Positions 45,080 through 54,533 of a DNA stretch of 64,000 bases are shown piece by piece. This stretch comes from Zygnema cylindricum (taxonomy: Eukaryota > Streptophyta > Zygnematophyceae > Zygnematales > Zygnemataceae). The notes under the pieces are model-generated. The model did no database searches. It was not told where the DNA came from and saw only the letters and a program-made list of their open reading frames with translations. The translations under genes and the position numbers were made by a program. The DNA lies in NCBI GenBank assembly GCA_037447655.1, contig JBBHKE010001107.1, positions 1 to 64,000 of the forward strand, written 5' to 3'. Position 1 is the first letter of the stretch, and each line of letters begins with the position of its first letter.

Positions 45080-45725
45080 TTTATGCCCTCTCCCTCTACC
45101 TCTCTCTCTTCCTCTCAATCTATCTCTAATCCCTCTCCTTTTCCCTCTCCCTCCCCCCTCCCTCTTTCCCTCTCCCTTCCCTACTCTCTCACAATCCCTC
45201 TCCCTTTCTCTTTCCCTCTCTTTCACACCCTCTCGATCTGCCGCACTAACTCTCTTCCCCTTTTCCTCTCCCTCTCCCCACTCTCTCGACCTACCGCTAT
45301 CTCTCCTCCCCCTTTTCCTCTCCCTTCCACACTCTCTCTACCTCTCCCTTTCCCTCTCCCTCTTCTTCTCGCCCTCTTCATCTACCGCATTATCTCCCTC
45401 CCTAGATCTCCCTTTATCTCTCCCTCTCTTTTTCCCTCTCCTTTCCCCTCTCCTTTTCCCTCTCACCCTCTCAATCAATCGCACTCTCATCCTTTACCTC
45501 ATACTCTCCCTCTCCCTCACCCTCTCAGGTTGCCTCCTCTCCCACTCCCGCATCATTTCCCTTTTACTCTCCCTTCTCCGATCAAATTTCCGTACTCTCT
45601 AACCCTCGATCTCCCTCTTCCTCTCCCATTTCCGTTTCCCTACACTCAAAATCATGTGGTTTCCCCTTCCCATTCTCCCTCTCTCATTTACTCCCCTTTC
45701 TCCCTCTCCTATTCACTCCCCCATT
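45080..45725 (+). repeat. CT-rich low-complexity tract
   Basis: About 650 bp of (CCCTCTCC)n-like pyrimidine sequence. A long open frame through it is a composition artefact. Confidence 0.9.
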
Positions 45726-46323
45726 AAAATTACACACTAATGCCACTAATTTTTTTAACTAACTTCGTTGTTGTATTTTTTTATTTGTTGTAAGCACGGG
45801 ATTTCATCCAGTGAGTGGATTGTGAGGGAGGAACAAATGCATGGATTGTGGGAATGTCATAGAGTTTTCTTTACTCCATTTAATATTAGTACTCCCAAAC
45901 ACATTTTTACATGAGTCAGAGAAGGTTATTAGAATATCATTTGTTACAAAGGGTAATTTTTATGGGCGATGTACATTTCGTTCATGTAGACTAATATTTT
46001 ATTTAAGTTTGAAAAACAGGTTGATTGTACATATTGTGGTTTTTTTATGGTGAACCTCTTTGTCATTCTTAGGCGAAAAGGATTGAATTTATTTCCAATT
46101 TTATTATTGTATTATATTTATAATTGTAATTCATTTTGATGTTGTTGCAAAAGACGGGTGCTGTGATTTTAATTCTCCATGCTTTGTAAATGTTAAGCGA
46201 TGCACTTGATGAAGTGCGTGGGCATTGTTAACTATTTTAGTTGTCACATTTTTCATTTTATTATTTATTTTATCACAGTCAATCTCCTTTTTTTTTCTCT
46301 ATCTCTCTCTCCCTTATGGTACT

Positions 46324-46348
46324 CAGCGACGAGACTGTCTCGTCGCTG
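46324..46348. repeat. GCGACGA hairpin 1
   Basis: CAGCGACGAGA-CTG-TCTCGTCGCTG, perfect 11-bp arms, followed by AATGGTATGTTT. A related half-site in reverse (CCATTCAGCAACGACA) lies at about 46422. Confidence 0.85.
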
Positions 46349-46670
46349 AATGGTATGTTTTTCAATCTTGCCAGTAAACGACGAGAATTTTTCAGTGTTG
46401 AATGGCATGTTACATTTTTCACCATTCAGCAACGACACTATGTCCACACAACACTATCAGTCCCTCTAGTCTTCATATTCTCCAACTTGTGATTTATGTT
46501 TCACACTTTTTTTTTACATCTTTAAAATCCTGCTTCATGGTTCTCTCTTTTCTTATCTGTCTCTATCCCATTCTTTTTTTATTTTTTTGTCTTTTTTCTC
46601 TCACATAGTCTCTCTACTTCATATCACTGTCTGTCTTATCCTTGTTCTCTTTATATCAACTTCTTCCATC

Positions 46671-46695
46671 CAGCGACGATGTTGTGTCGTCGTTG
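46671..46695. repeat. GCGACGA hairpin 2
   Basis: CAGCGACGA..TCGTCGTTG, followed by AATGGTATATTT; same design as the hairpin at 46324. Confidence 0.8.
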
Positions 46696-47043
46696 AATGG
46701 TATATTTCACATTCGGCCAATGGGCGACCACAATGTGTCATTGCTGAATGGGTGCATGATACTCCAAACATAGATATGAATTTACACTGTCACTTAAAAA
46801 ATACTTCATCCAAATTTTTGGCCATTCAAGTATCATAAACAATATGAAAAAAAAAAATGAAAGAGGGATATATAATATTCAGCGTCAAAGAAAGAAATAC
46901 AATGTATATTGCATACTGCAGTAAAAGATAAGTAAATGTATTAACCTATAAAAAAAAAACTAAAAAAAAAATAAAAAAAAAATCCACAGTATGCGTAAAA
47001 AGTTATGTAAATGGCCTGTTATCCATTATACAGCCACTCCTAA

Positions 47044-47706
47044 TCAAACCACCTCTCTAAAAAGTGCCTCATAATCACTGTATTCCTCTAAGTCTTCGTC
47101 CTGACTAGGTTCATCATCTTGAATGTCGGCCTCTCGAAGGAGTTGGAGTAAATCGCGTGTAGGAACCGAAGGAGGTGGCACCTCATCGCTATCGAAATGA
47201 TTTCGCCATTTCATTATTATGACTTGCAACTCTTAAGTAAGCATGCTCTCCTCCCATTTGCCATCCTTTAATGACAATCCACATTGGATCATCGCCTTTC
47301 GTGCATATCCCATGCCATTTTTGTCCTTCATTTTGTTCACCTCTCGTATCGAACCGCATGCCAATGTTAAGAAAAAGGCTTTACCCGGTCCACTTGTGGC
47401 TCTCTACCCCCTTCATCTTCCAATCTTCCCATTTTATGGACCAAACCTCTTTGATTTTCGAAATTACAAATGAATCCGCAGGTTGCACTAAATGCGTTGC
47501 ACACGGAGGAAAAAAATGGAGTGTTGTTCTCTTTGCGCGTAAAGCGGTATTTAACTCCTCGGACATGTTGTGACCGCCACAATTGTCCACAAATATAATT
47601 TTTTCACGCCCTTCACGGTCTCCTTGGTATGACCTCGGTTCGGCGATCCATTGAGGGAAGACCGTCTTGTCATTCCAACCTTTCGGCCCGGTACGGTAAC
47701 AAACTC
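47044..47706 (-). pseudogene. Transposase exon 5: second and third catalytic Asp, C-terminus
   Basis: Starts after TTTTGTAG. Reads GVCYRTGPKGWNDKTVFPQW, then VDNCGGHNMSEEL (second Asp) and CATHLVQPADSF (third Asp). After VESHKWTG the frame must shift by one base (an extra G in GGG near 47386) to continue GKAFFLTLACGSIREVNKMK and KWEESMLT. A TAA at 47233-47235 is followed in the same frame by ELQVIIMKWRNHFDSDEV and an acidic tail ending FREVV. The smooth continuation past both lesions shows that they are recent. Confidence 0.8.
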
Positions 47707-47894
47707 CTACAAAAGAGTGGGAAAGGATATTGAGTGAGGGAGGGAGAGATAGGGCGAGAAGAGTATGGGGAGAAATGAATATAACGACATATCATCCCAT
47801 GTTTAATATTTTGGGTGTGGAGTACAAGGGATAATAAGTTACACAATAGCGTCAATATCTACAAGGAAAAAAACACACAGGGAGAGAAAAACAC

Positions 47895-48146
47895 CTGGTA
47901 TGTCGTCGTGGATGCCTTTGATCGGGTAACTACGGAGCTTGTTGGCGAAGATTAACATAGGAGATTCAATTCGGGCGTTCTCTCCGCCCGTGATTCGAAC
48001 CATCAAAGTCATCGACTCTCCACCTCCGGCAACATCCGCGTATTTGACCACCTCGTCCCCTCGAAAACCCAACGTCTTTTTGTTATCCATATTTACAATC
48101 ATGTGGGTCTCGTCCATGTTTTCGACTAGATCCTCGTTGTAGCGAC
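47895..48146 (-). CDS. Transposase exon 4: first catalytic Asp
   Basis: 84 codons with clean GT-AG borders. NMDETHMIVNMDNKKTLGF contains the first catalytic Asp of the pogo/Tigger DDE_1 family, followed by the core-fold segment GESMTLMVRITGGENARIES. Confidence 0.8.
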
Positions 48147-48217
48147 CTATTTGCACAATAACACAGAAAATTGTAAGAAAAACACAACACAGAAAAGTAT
48201 GATGGTAGGGGTTAATT

Positions 48218-48295
48218 TAGCGACCACTGTTGGTCGTCGCTGGTTGAAGTATCTGGAGCCATTTCAAGATTCAGCGACGACAAATTGTCGTCGCT
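48218..48295. repeat. GCGACGA hairpins in transposase intron 3
   Basis: Two adjacent palindromes: TAGCGACCAC..GGTCGTCGCTGG (48218-48243) and AGCGACGACAA-A-TTGTCGTCGCT (48273-48295), the latter with perfect 11-bp arms. Both lie inside the 261-nt intron. Confidence 0.8.
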
Positions 48296-48407
48296 AATTC
48301 AGCAACGAGATGAACAAACATACCACTAGTGACAAAATTTAAAATAATATATCTAGCATATATTACAGGATATAGCAATGAGTTGTACAAATGTTCAAAA
48401 TACTTAC

Positions 48408-48787
48408 CCGATTCAAATCCTCTTTTTAATTCGCCCATGTGATATGCTACTGTTTTTTCGATGTATTCCTCCTTCTCCGGGCTTAATTGTAACTTTCCTT
48501 TTTGCGCCCTTGTCACAATACTGTGTTTTTCGCAAAACCGTTGAGTCCATCTTTTTGTCATTTTCATTTTTACCTCCATACCCTTTTTGTCGATGAAAAT
48601 TGTGTTATTCTCCTCCTTCATACGTTTAATGATGTGAATTGCCATGGTACCTACAATGGTTTGCGACATTTTCATACCCGCCTTCTTGAAGCGGTAAAAC
48701 TCGTCCACCAACTCCGAGTGCACTGCTGTGACCCATGGAAATTCCTTCCTTCCCCTACCCGGCAGTCGCATCTCGGAGAGCAAGTAC
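48408..48787 (-). CDS. Transposase exon 3: CENP-B-like DNA-binding domain
   Basis: After a CTCGAG acceptor: YLLSEMRLPGRGRKEFPWV, a helix-rich stretch (ELVDEFYRFKKAG), then KMTKRWTQRFCEKHSIVTRA, which matches the second helix-turn-helix of pogo/Tigger/CENP-B proteins (W..RF..RH-like spacing). It ends at FESG with a GTAAGT donor. It should bind the terminal repeats. Confidence 0.75.
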
Positions 48788-49117
48788 CTCGAGAGTTACT
48801 CGACAATATTTTAGGATGTTGTATAACCGAGGATCCCACGGATGATGATGACGTAGCAACTCTGAGACATTCACCCGAAAACCGTCCTCCCCATGAACAA
48901 CTCACGTTAACCGGGGATCCACCGGATCAAATTGCCGTATGTGGGCAAAGGTTGAGCCTCGGTCCTCAAGCGAGATAAACAACCATGTTGGATGTGTGGT
49001 GACATCGGGGGGGGTGTACTGAATTTGCGGAAAAGGATTCGCTTCGGGATTTAGGGGCCAGGGTTCACCATACCTCCAATGTTCCGGCCATTCGTCAACC
49101 GGAATATAGTGTTCGGG

Positions 49118-50168
49118 TGGTAGAAATTAATGGTTTTTAAAGTATTTTCTAGGTCTGAATAGAAATAAGAAAGAAGCCGAGGCAGTCTACCTCTAACTCC
49201 TCTCTCCAACTCTCAAACTTGTCGCAGTCACTGAGAAATTGGAGAGGAAGCTAGAGCCATGGCTACCTAAGCTATCCTGAGGTTTACGGGAAATATATAT
49301 TTGGGGTTTATTAAGTAAAAAGTTATACGGCGGCCACAGGATTTGAACCTGGTACCTGCCGGACGGCAAGCTGCCGGTAGACGGTAACCTTAGCCGTTAA
49401 GTCTAGAAGTAGTGTTACGTACTATATGGTTTGATAATTAATTAAACATTAATACGTAGGATAAATCATTTAACTATAATTGTTTACGGGATACATAGAA
49501 CCGGTAATGTAAAAGTACGAATTGCGGTGCGGATAAGAAATCAATACCGCGCATTGATTTCGTAAGCGAAACAAATACCGCGCATGTATTTATTACGGCT
49601 ACGATCAAATGTGAATTTAATCAGACTGCCGAAATTAGCGCCGAGATCTCGGAAGAAGAATTCGGCGATTTGTGGGCATCGCCACATCGGATGACACGTG
49701 GCAAAATTACATTGGATCATGGTATCTCCGGAAATTACGGCACCGAATCCGGATATGACATGTGTTGACATTAAGACCATGTTGTACAATTTCCGTACAT
49801 AAAGTACACCGGCGATTGTACTTTTGTGTACGGAGGAGAAATCTGATTGGTTCCGTACATCAGTAGTTAGAGTCTGTGAGAGAGATAGGACTTAGAAAAA
49901 TTAGGAGATAGGATCCTCTCTCCCAGAAAGCTTCTGTACAAAAGGTCAACTTTGACCCTCCATAACTTACTGCTCAGGGGAGCAAAATTTAGAGATTCTT
50001 TTTGCTATCGACTCAGGGGAGTCTTGCCTTCACAGTGATGCAGGTGGTCAGAGATTTTGTCTGCCAGGGTGGTAGTTGTTTATGCTGAAACACAAAGGGG
50101 TCAGGATTATCCTAGAGGCTTCTTGGAAACTGTCCACTCTGAGGACTTATGGAGGTCTCAGAGTTACA
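49118..50168 (+). mobile_element. Solo copia LTR (D/E family) in transposase exon
   Basis: 1051 bp, TGGTAGAAATT..GAGTTACA, closely similar to the LTRs of D and E. LTR plus a 5-bp duplication equals 1056 bp, a multiple of 3, and the host frame is indeed the same on both sides. The duplication itself (TCGGG / CGAGG) is now imperfect. It brings stop codons into the exon. Confidence 0.85.
49317..49412 (-). promoter_or_regulatory. tRNA-like Pol III module in solo LTR, best box B of its family
   Basis: On the minus strand: TAGACTTAACGG then CTAAGG (box-A-like), box B GGTTCAAATCC (plus-strand 49339-49349, full match to GGTTCRANNCC) and TTTTT (49317-49321). Confidence 0.68.
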
Positions 50169-51025
50169 CGAGGCACAAAGCTGTGCATTTCCTCCCCTCC
50201 CGTGGGAGGAGGAAAATACCAATCGGGATGCTCAATCGGGTATGGAGGTTGAGGATGTGGTGGAGCCATTACAATGGCTCTCTCCTTATTCGACGAGGGA
50301 GGCGCCCCGAACACGTCGTCGTCATCATCAAATTCCTCCTCACGTTGCTTTTCCTCACTATCCGGGGTTTGTTCGTCCTCGGTGGTGGGATCATCCTCGT
50401 TTTTCCACACCACGTTGTCGGTGGGTTCCAAAATTTCTGGTTCGAGCTTGTCTTCTGGCGGTTCTTCACCATCCTCGATGCTCTCGTCGCTATCCGAAGA
50501 CAAGGAGACGTATAATTCGTCATTGCCATCTTTCACTTTACGCTTACCCTTTGCTCTCTCCTTTTTCCTAGCAATATTTGTCTGTGCGTGAAACCCCCCA
50601 CCTTTCTCGACGGTCGCCTCTCCCCCCACTCTTTCCTCCTCCACGGTCTCACAAAACCCTATTATTTTTTTTATTATTATTCTTCTTTTTGTACCTAATC
50701 TTCCCCTAACCTCACTCAACCTACCCTCTTCAATTGTCGCCTCCTTTCCCTTTCTTTCCTCTCCCAACTCTTTCTTCCCCTCCCTCTCTTCACTCAACAA
50801 CTTCTCTTCCCTAAAACCCCCACCTTTTTCATCCTCGTCGCCCTCATCAAAAAGCATTAATTTTCTTTTTATTTTTTTACATTTTTTCTCTACCTTTTCC
50901 CGTGCCTCACTTCCCTCACCCTCTTCTACCGTCGCCTCTATCCCCCCCCTGTCTACACCCATTACTGTCTTTCCACCCTCCTCCTCTAATGGAATTTTTT
51001 CTCCCATACTCATCTCACTTTCTAC

Positions 51026-51152
51026 TGTAGAAATTAATGGTTTTAAGTATTTTCTAGGTCTAAATAGAAACAAAGAAGCCGAGGCAGTCTACCTCTAACT
51101 TCTCTCTCCAACTCTCAAACTTGTCGCAGTCACTGAGAAATTGGAGAGGAAG
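51026..51152 (+). repeat. 127-bp LTR fragment in transposase exon
   Basis: The first 127 bp of a D/E-type LTR (TGTAGAAATTAATGG to GGAGAGGAAG), with no partner end and no duplication. It abuts a truncated 47-codon repeat, so the rest of the LTR and some exon were deleted. Confidence 0.85.
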
Positions 51153-51605
51153 TCCCTTTCATGCTCCCTCCCCTCCGGCGGCTCCCTTCCCTCTTCCGGT
51201 AAAATTCCCTCCTTTGCTACCTCATCCAAATTTGTCTCTTCCCTTCCCTCCTCAACCGGTGTCAATCCTTCCACCTCTACATCTTTTCTCACCTCCCTTT
51301 CATGCTCCCTCCCCTCCGGCGGCTCCCTTCCCTCCTCCGGTAAAATCCCCTCCTTTGCTACCTCATCCAAATTTGTCTCTTCCCTTCCCTCCTCAACCGG
51401 TGTCAATCCTTCCACCTCTACATCTTTTCTCACCTCCCTTTCATGCTCCCTCCCCTCCGGCGGCTCCCTTCCCTCCTCCGGTAAAATCCCCTCCTTTGCT
51501 ACCTCATCCAAATTTGTCTCTTCCGTTCCCTCCTCAACCGGTGTCAATCCTTCCACCTCTACCTCTTCTCTCACCTCCCTTTCATGCTCCCTCCCCTCCG
51601 GCGGC
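51153..51605 (-). repeat. 141-bp tandem repeat (47 codons), 3.2 units
   Basis: Units begin at 51153, 51294, 51435 and 51576 (partial) and are nearly identical. On the minus strand each encodes a 47-residue unit with EGLTPVEEG, NLDEVAKEGILPEEG and PPEGREHER. The period is an exact multiple of 3, so the repeat expanded within coding sequence. Confidence 0.9.
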
Positions 51606-52052
51606 ACCCAACCGATTTGTAACGAAGTGGCCGCCTCCCTTTCTCTCGCTAATTCCTCCGCGATACCCCTTACTCCTATCACGGTTTCAGGGGCATCTCT
51701 TCCCCTCTCTACCCCCCTCGGTGTTTGCCTTTCTCTTGTGGGGTTTCCTCTCCCCACTCCATCCCTTCGTACCTCTTCCCTTTGTACTCTTGGCCGTGGT
51801 CGTAGATTACGCCGCGGTAATGGAGGGTAGCGACGACGATACGGCAAAACACTACGCGGTAGCCTATACGACTGACTGCTGCCCTCCATGTAATCTAGCC
51901 ACACGTGACAAAAAAATGAAATAAAAGAGGCGGCTACACAAAGGGATGAGAGAATACAGGAGTTTGACTTTAAGATGACAAGTCGTACGTAAAAATAACG
52001 CATGAGGTTTTAACGCATTATATGCCTTCGAAATATACTTACAGTGTATTCT

Positions 52053-52076
52053 TCGCGACGGCACGTAGTCGTCGCT
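52053..52076. repeat. GCGACGA hairpin in transposase intron 1
   Basis: TCGCGACGGCACGTAGTCGTCGCT, imperfect arms. Confidence 0.7.
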
Positions 52077-52424
52077 AATCCAATCAATTCGATTATTCCA
52101 ACTGTGATGACGAAACGAAATTAAGGGTCGTCGCGGTTCAGTGCTTAGCAGAATCCAAGAGTGGCAACGACGTGCAGCATACACTTACAGACAGTGTGGT
52201 TCGCGTCAAAGGAAATTCGTCGTGTGTTTAATTTTTTTGTTTATTCCAACAATGCGAAAACAAAACAGAATCAAAAAATCACGCGGTTTAATGATTCCGC
52301 GATTCCAACAATGGGACAAAGATAAAGCCTCGTCGACCATACGAAGGTTCATACTTATGGTACTAACTAAAGACAAACAATTAAAATATGCTCGGTATTC
52401 TACTTTGTCAATTTCATCGTTGTC

Positions 52425-52446
52425 GCGACGACGATTTGTCGTCGCC
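52425..52446. repeat. GCGACGA hairpin in transposase intron 1
   Basis: GCGACGACGATTTGTCGTCGCC; arms GCGACGA / TCGTCGC. Confidence 0.75.
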
Positions 52447-52521
52447 AGTTCAACTTCTTCATCCACGCGTCGGCGCTTAAATGTGGCCGCCTGTTAACAA
52501 TATCAGTATATTACACCCGCA

Positions 52522-52544
52522 AGCGACGACACGCTGTCGTCGCT
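52522..52544. repeat. GCGACGA hairpin in transposase intron 1
   Basis: AGCGACGAC-ACGCT-GTCGTCGCT, perfect 9-bp arms. Confidence 0.8.
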
Positions 52545-52751
52545 GTTTCACGACGGTGCACGAGGATCCAACATAACATCATTAAAAAAATATGGTGGGG
52601 GCGAGGAACCCAAAAATATAAATTCTAACGAACACATAAAGGTAGAGATAAACACAATGCCTCATTATAAGCGAATACTATATTGAGACACACAATGTAA
52701 GCGGCTCTAAAAAGTCATATACGGTAAGAACAAAAAGGTAATATTGCTTAC

Positions 52752-53151
52752 TTGTATTATATTCGCCCGTAAAGTGTTCCGGAAACATCTTGACGGTCCT
52801 CGGGATAAGCACCTCCTTTCCGTTTGTATTACAATCCGCAATCATCCAATTGATAACACGAACGCGTGCAGCCTTTGTCGACACGTGTTGGAGTTTGCGT
52901 CTCACCACCGGGGCGATACCGTGGTCCACACGCGGTGAGTCTGGCGGTGAGTTCGGAGGTGAATTTGGGGGTGAGCCGAAATCGGACCCACCGCCTTCCA
53001 TGAGGGTGTCATCATTTTGTGATCCCATCCCTTCACCTGCCTCTCCCTCTCCCTCTTTTTCGCCCCATTCCATCTCCTCCTCAACCGGAGGTGGGAAAAA
53101 TACAGCAGGAGCTCTGGCTTTCGCCGCAAAAAAGGTGGTAATGGGCCACAT
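52752..53151 (-). CDS. Transposase exon 1
   Basis: Opens MWPITTFFAAKARAPAVFFP at an ATG about 125 nt below a TATA box. It holds Glu/Gly-rich and (PPNS)-type stretches, then VRVINWMIADCNTNGKEVL and RTVKMFPEHFTGEYNT, and ends at a GTAAGC donor. The basic, Trp-containing C-terminal half could be a further DNA-binding module. Its link to exon 2 across the ~860-nt hairpin-bearing intron is inferred from strand, spacing and compatible phase. Confidence 0.55.
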
Positions 53152-53273
53152 ATTTTCTTAAGATAGTCACGGCAATTGGTCAAAGATAAATATGAAGCAA
53201 CAAAATTAAAATGCAACAACAAAGCTAGATGGGAATGGAGGAAAAAGAGTGCCATTGTTGGAGTTAACGACGA

Positions 53274-53284
53274 GTATATATAGG
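53274..53284 (-). promoter_or_regulatory. TATA box of transposase gene
   Basis: CTATATATACT on the minus strand about 125 nt upstream of the exon 1 ATG, within the right arm of the transposon. Confidence 0.5.
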
Positions 53285-54219
53285 AGGGGAAGGGAGTCTC
53301 TTTTGAAGAAATGGAGGGAAAAGCTTGGTAAAAATTTGAACATTGAAAATTTTAAATCAAATATTTTGTTTGAAAGTCAAATATTTCGATTTTAAAAACG
53401 TGATGGTGATAGCGGGAAAGTTTTAAAATTTGCGTCAGTTTTCAACGTGAGAGTATGCACGTGGTTGATAATGGACGTTTTTCATGAAAAAGGCGTGTGA
53501 AAACATGGCAGCTGATTGAATGTACGGATCTTTCTTGAAAAGGCAGCTGGTAAGACAGGCGTGTTTTGATGCATCGCAAAAAAAGACATATTGTTTGCGT
53601 GGATAAAAAAACAGACACGTGTAATCTTTGGCGACCAATCACGTGACGTGAATTATTATTCGGTTGGTCAGTTTGCAACTTTTGGTTCATTTTAGTGTCA
53701 ACATTGACTCTAATACGGAACAACGTTGACGTTAATACAGGTGAGACGTCTGAAAGACAGACGAGGTAACACACTTATTAGAATTAAGACACATATTAGC
53801 ATACTTAACTCTAATAAAACCACCCAAAAGGGACGTTATTAGAATACATGAGATACGCACGAACGGAACTACGGCCATACGTTCAAGTTACATGTAGAAA
53901 CGGCGTGACGTGTTAACCCTTTCCGTAAACGTCAAACAAAAACAACTGAAATTAAACTTCATGTTACGCGGTATAGCTTTGACACGTAACCGCCGTAAAA
54001 TTGTCAGATCGGTACGGATACTCGATTTGGCGCCGTCGTACAATTTTTGAAATTGTGTACGGCTACATATATTAATGTGTACAATCGTACGGAGAATATT
54101 CGATTTTTACTGTACCCAAATTAGCGTTAACACCGAAATTAGAATAAACCTTTTTTTAAAAAAATTTCAAATTCTTAGTTAGCGTCAATGACGGTATTTT
54201 TACTTTTACACTATTTAAA

Positions 54220-54246
54220 CTTTGACACTAATAACGATGCGCGGTG
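54220..54246 (-). repeat. Right terminal inverted repeat
   Basis: Minus strand CACCGCGCATCGTTATTAGT then GTCAAAG; pairs with 44010-44036. Confidence 0.8.
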
Positions 54247-54533
54247 TAGTTGTTTCGTACTCGTACTTTATGATCTCTATTTGTCCTCTATAGTTTGTTT
54301 TTTGTGCGCTTTTTTTGAACATATTCGTTAAATCTAGATGCACCAAATTTAAGCGCCTATGTACAGATGATTTGAAAATCCATTATTGCAATCGACAAGG
54401 ACTGACACGTGCACTCCACGCACTTCAAAAGTCCACGCACTTTATTAAGAATCTTTGTCGTTTTACCTGGACTTACACGCGCTAAAACACACTAAATGTG
54501 GACTTCTAAACACAATAGGCAGATTAGGACTTA

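Larger units (their letters stand above)
48906..51894 (-). pseudogene. Transposase exon 2: acidic, repeat-bearing region, split by LTRs
   Basis: Three open blocks in one frame: 51894-51153 (Arg/Pro-rich start MEGSSQSYRLPRSVLPYRRR, then 47-residue repeats), 51025-50169 (Lys/Glu-rich, with VSLSSDSDESIEDGEEPP and EEEFDDDDDVFG), and 49117-48906 (PEHYIPVDEWPEHWRYGEPW to FDPVDPRLT). The first two are separated by a 127-bp LTR fragment carrying a TAG, the last two by a solo LTR. The final block ends at a GTGAGT donor that joins in frame to the HTH exon. No fold is recognised; the acidic, low-complexity character suggests a disordered partner-binding region. Confidence 0.65.
47044..53151 (-). pseudogene. 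Multi-exon pogo/Tigger-like transposase, broken
   Basis: Minus-strand gene assembled from five exons: 53151-52752, 51894-48906 (start of this exon tentative), 48787-48408, 48146-47895 and 47706-47044. The last three introns (118, 261 and 188 nt) obey GT-AG and keep frame, joining FDPVDPRLT to YLLSEMRLPGRGRKEF, FESG to RYNEDLVENMDETHM, and DIPG to VCYRTGPKGW. The protein would have a Pro/acidic N-terminus with 47-residue repeats, a CENP-B-like HTH, then a DDD core (D in NMDETHM, D in FVDNCGGH, D in VQPAD). Defects are an LTR fragment with a stop (51026-51152), a solo LTR (49118-50168), a +1 shift near 47386, and TAA at 47233-47235. Such enzymes cut and paste DNA at TA sites. Confidence 0.8.
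44010..54246 (-). mobile_element. Large pogo/Tigger-like DNA transposon
   Basis: Left end CAACGCGCATCGTTATTAGT.. and right end (reverse complement) CACCGCGCATCGTTATTAGT.. agree at all but one or two of about 27 positions. TA flanks both (44008-44009, 54247-54248), the duplication made by Tc1/mariner/pogo enzymes. A minus-strand pogo/Tigger-type transposase gene lies inside. Total 10.2 kb, about 9.1 kb without the nested solo LTR. The left 3 kb is non-coding, with a CT-rich tract and hairpins. Confidence 0.75.

Noticed and set aside
45065-45727. 220-codon frame in the 45-kb CT-rich tract
   Set aside because: Low-complexity pyrimidine repeat open in several frames; no domain.
48271-48410. Extension of the HTH exon to 48271
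   Set aside because: The open frame continues by chance into the intron; a GTAAGT donor at 48407 and a phase-correct acceptor at 48147 give the sensible protein.
51153-51605. CRISPR-like array
   Set aside because: Direct tandem repeats with no spacers, in a eukaryotic coding exon.
51121-51924. Plus-strand Pro/Ser-rich frames opposite the acidic exon
   Set aside because: Shadows of the minus-strand exon repeats; the minus strand has splice-compatible, in-frame continuity into the transposase.
52206-52490. Extra transposase exon (AATFKRRRVDEE) between exons 1 and 2
   Set aside because: Phase is wrong for exon 1 (gives an immediate stop) and the stretch contains a GCGACGA hairpin like those in introns.
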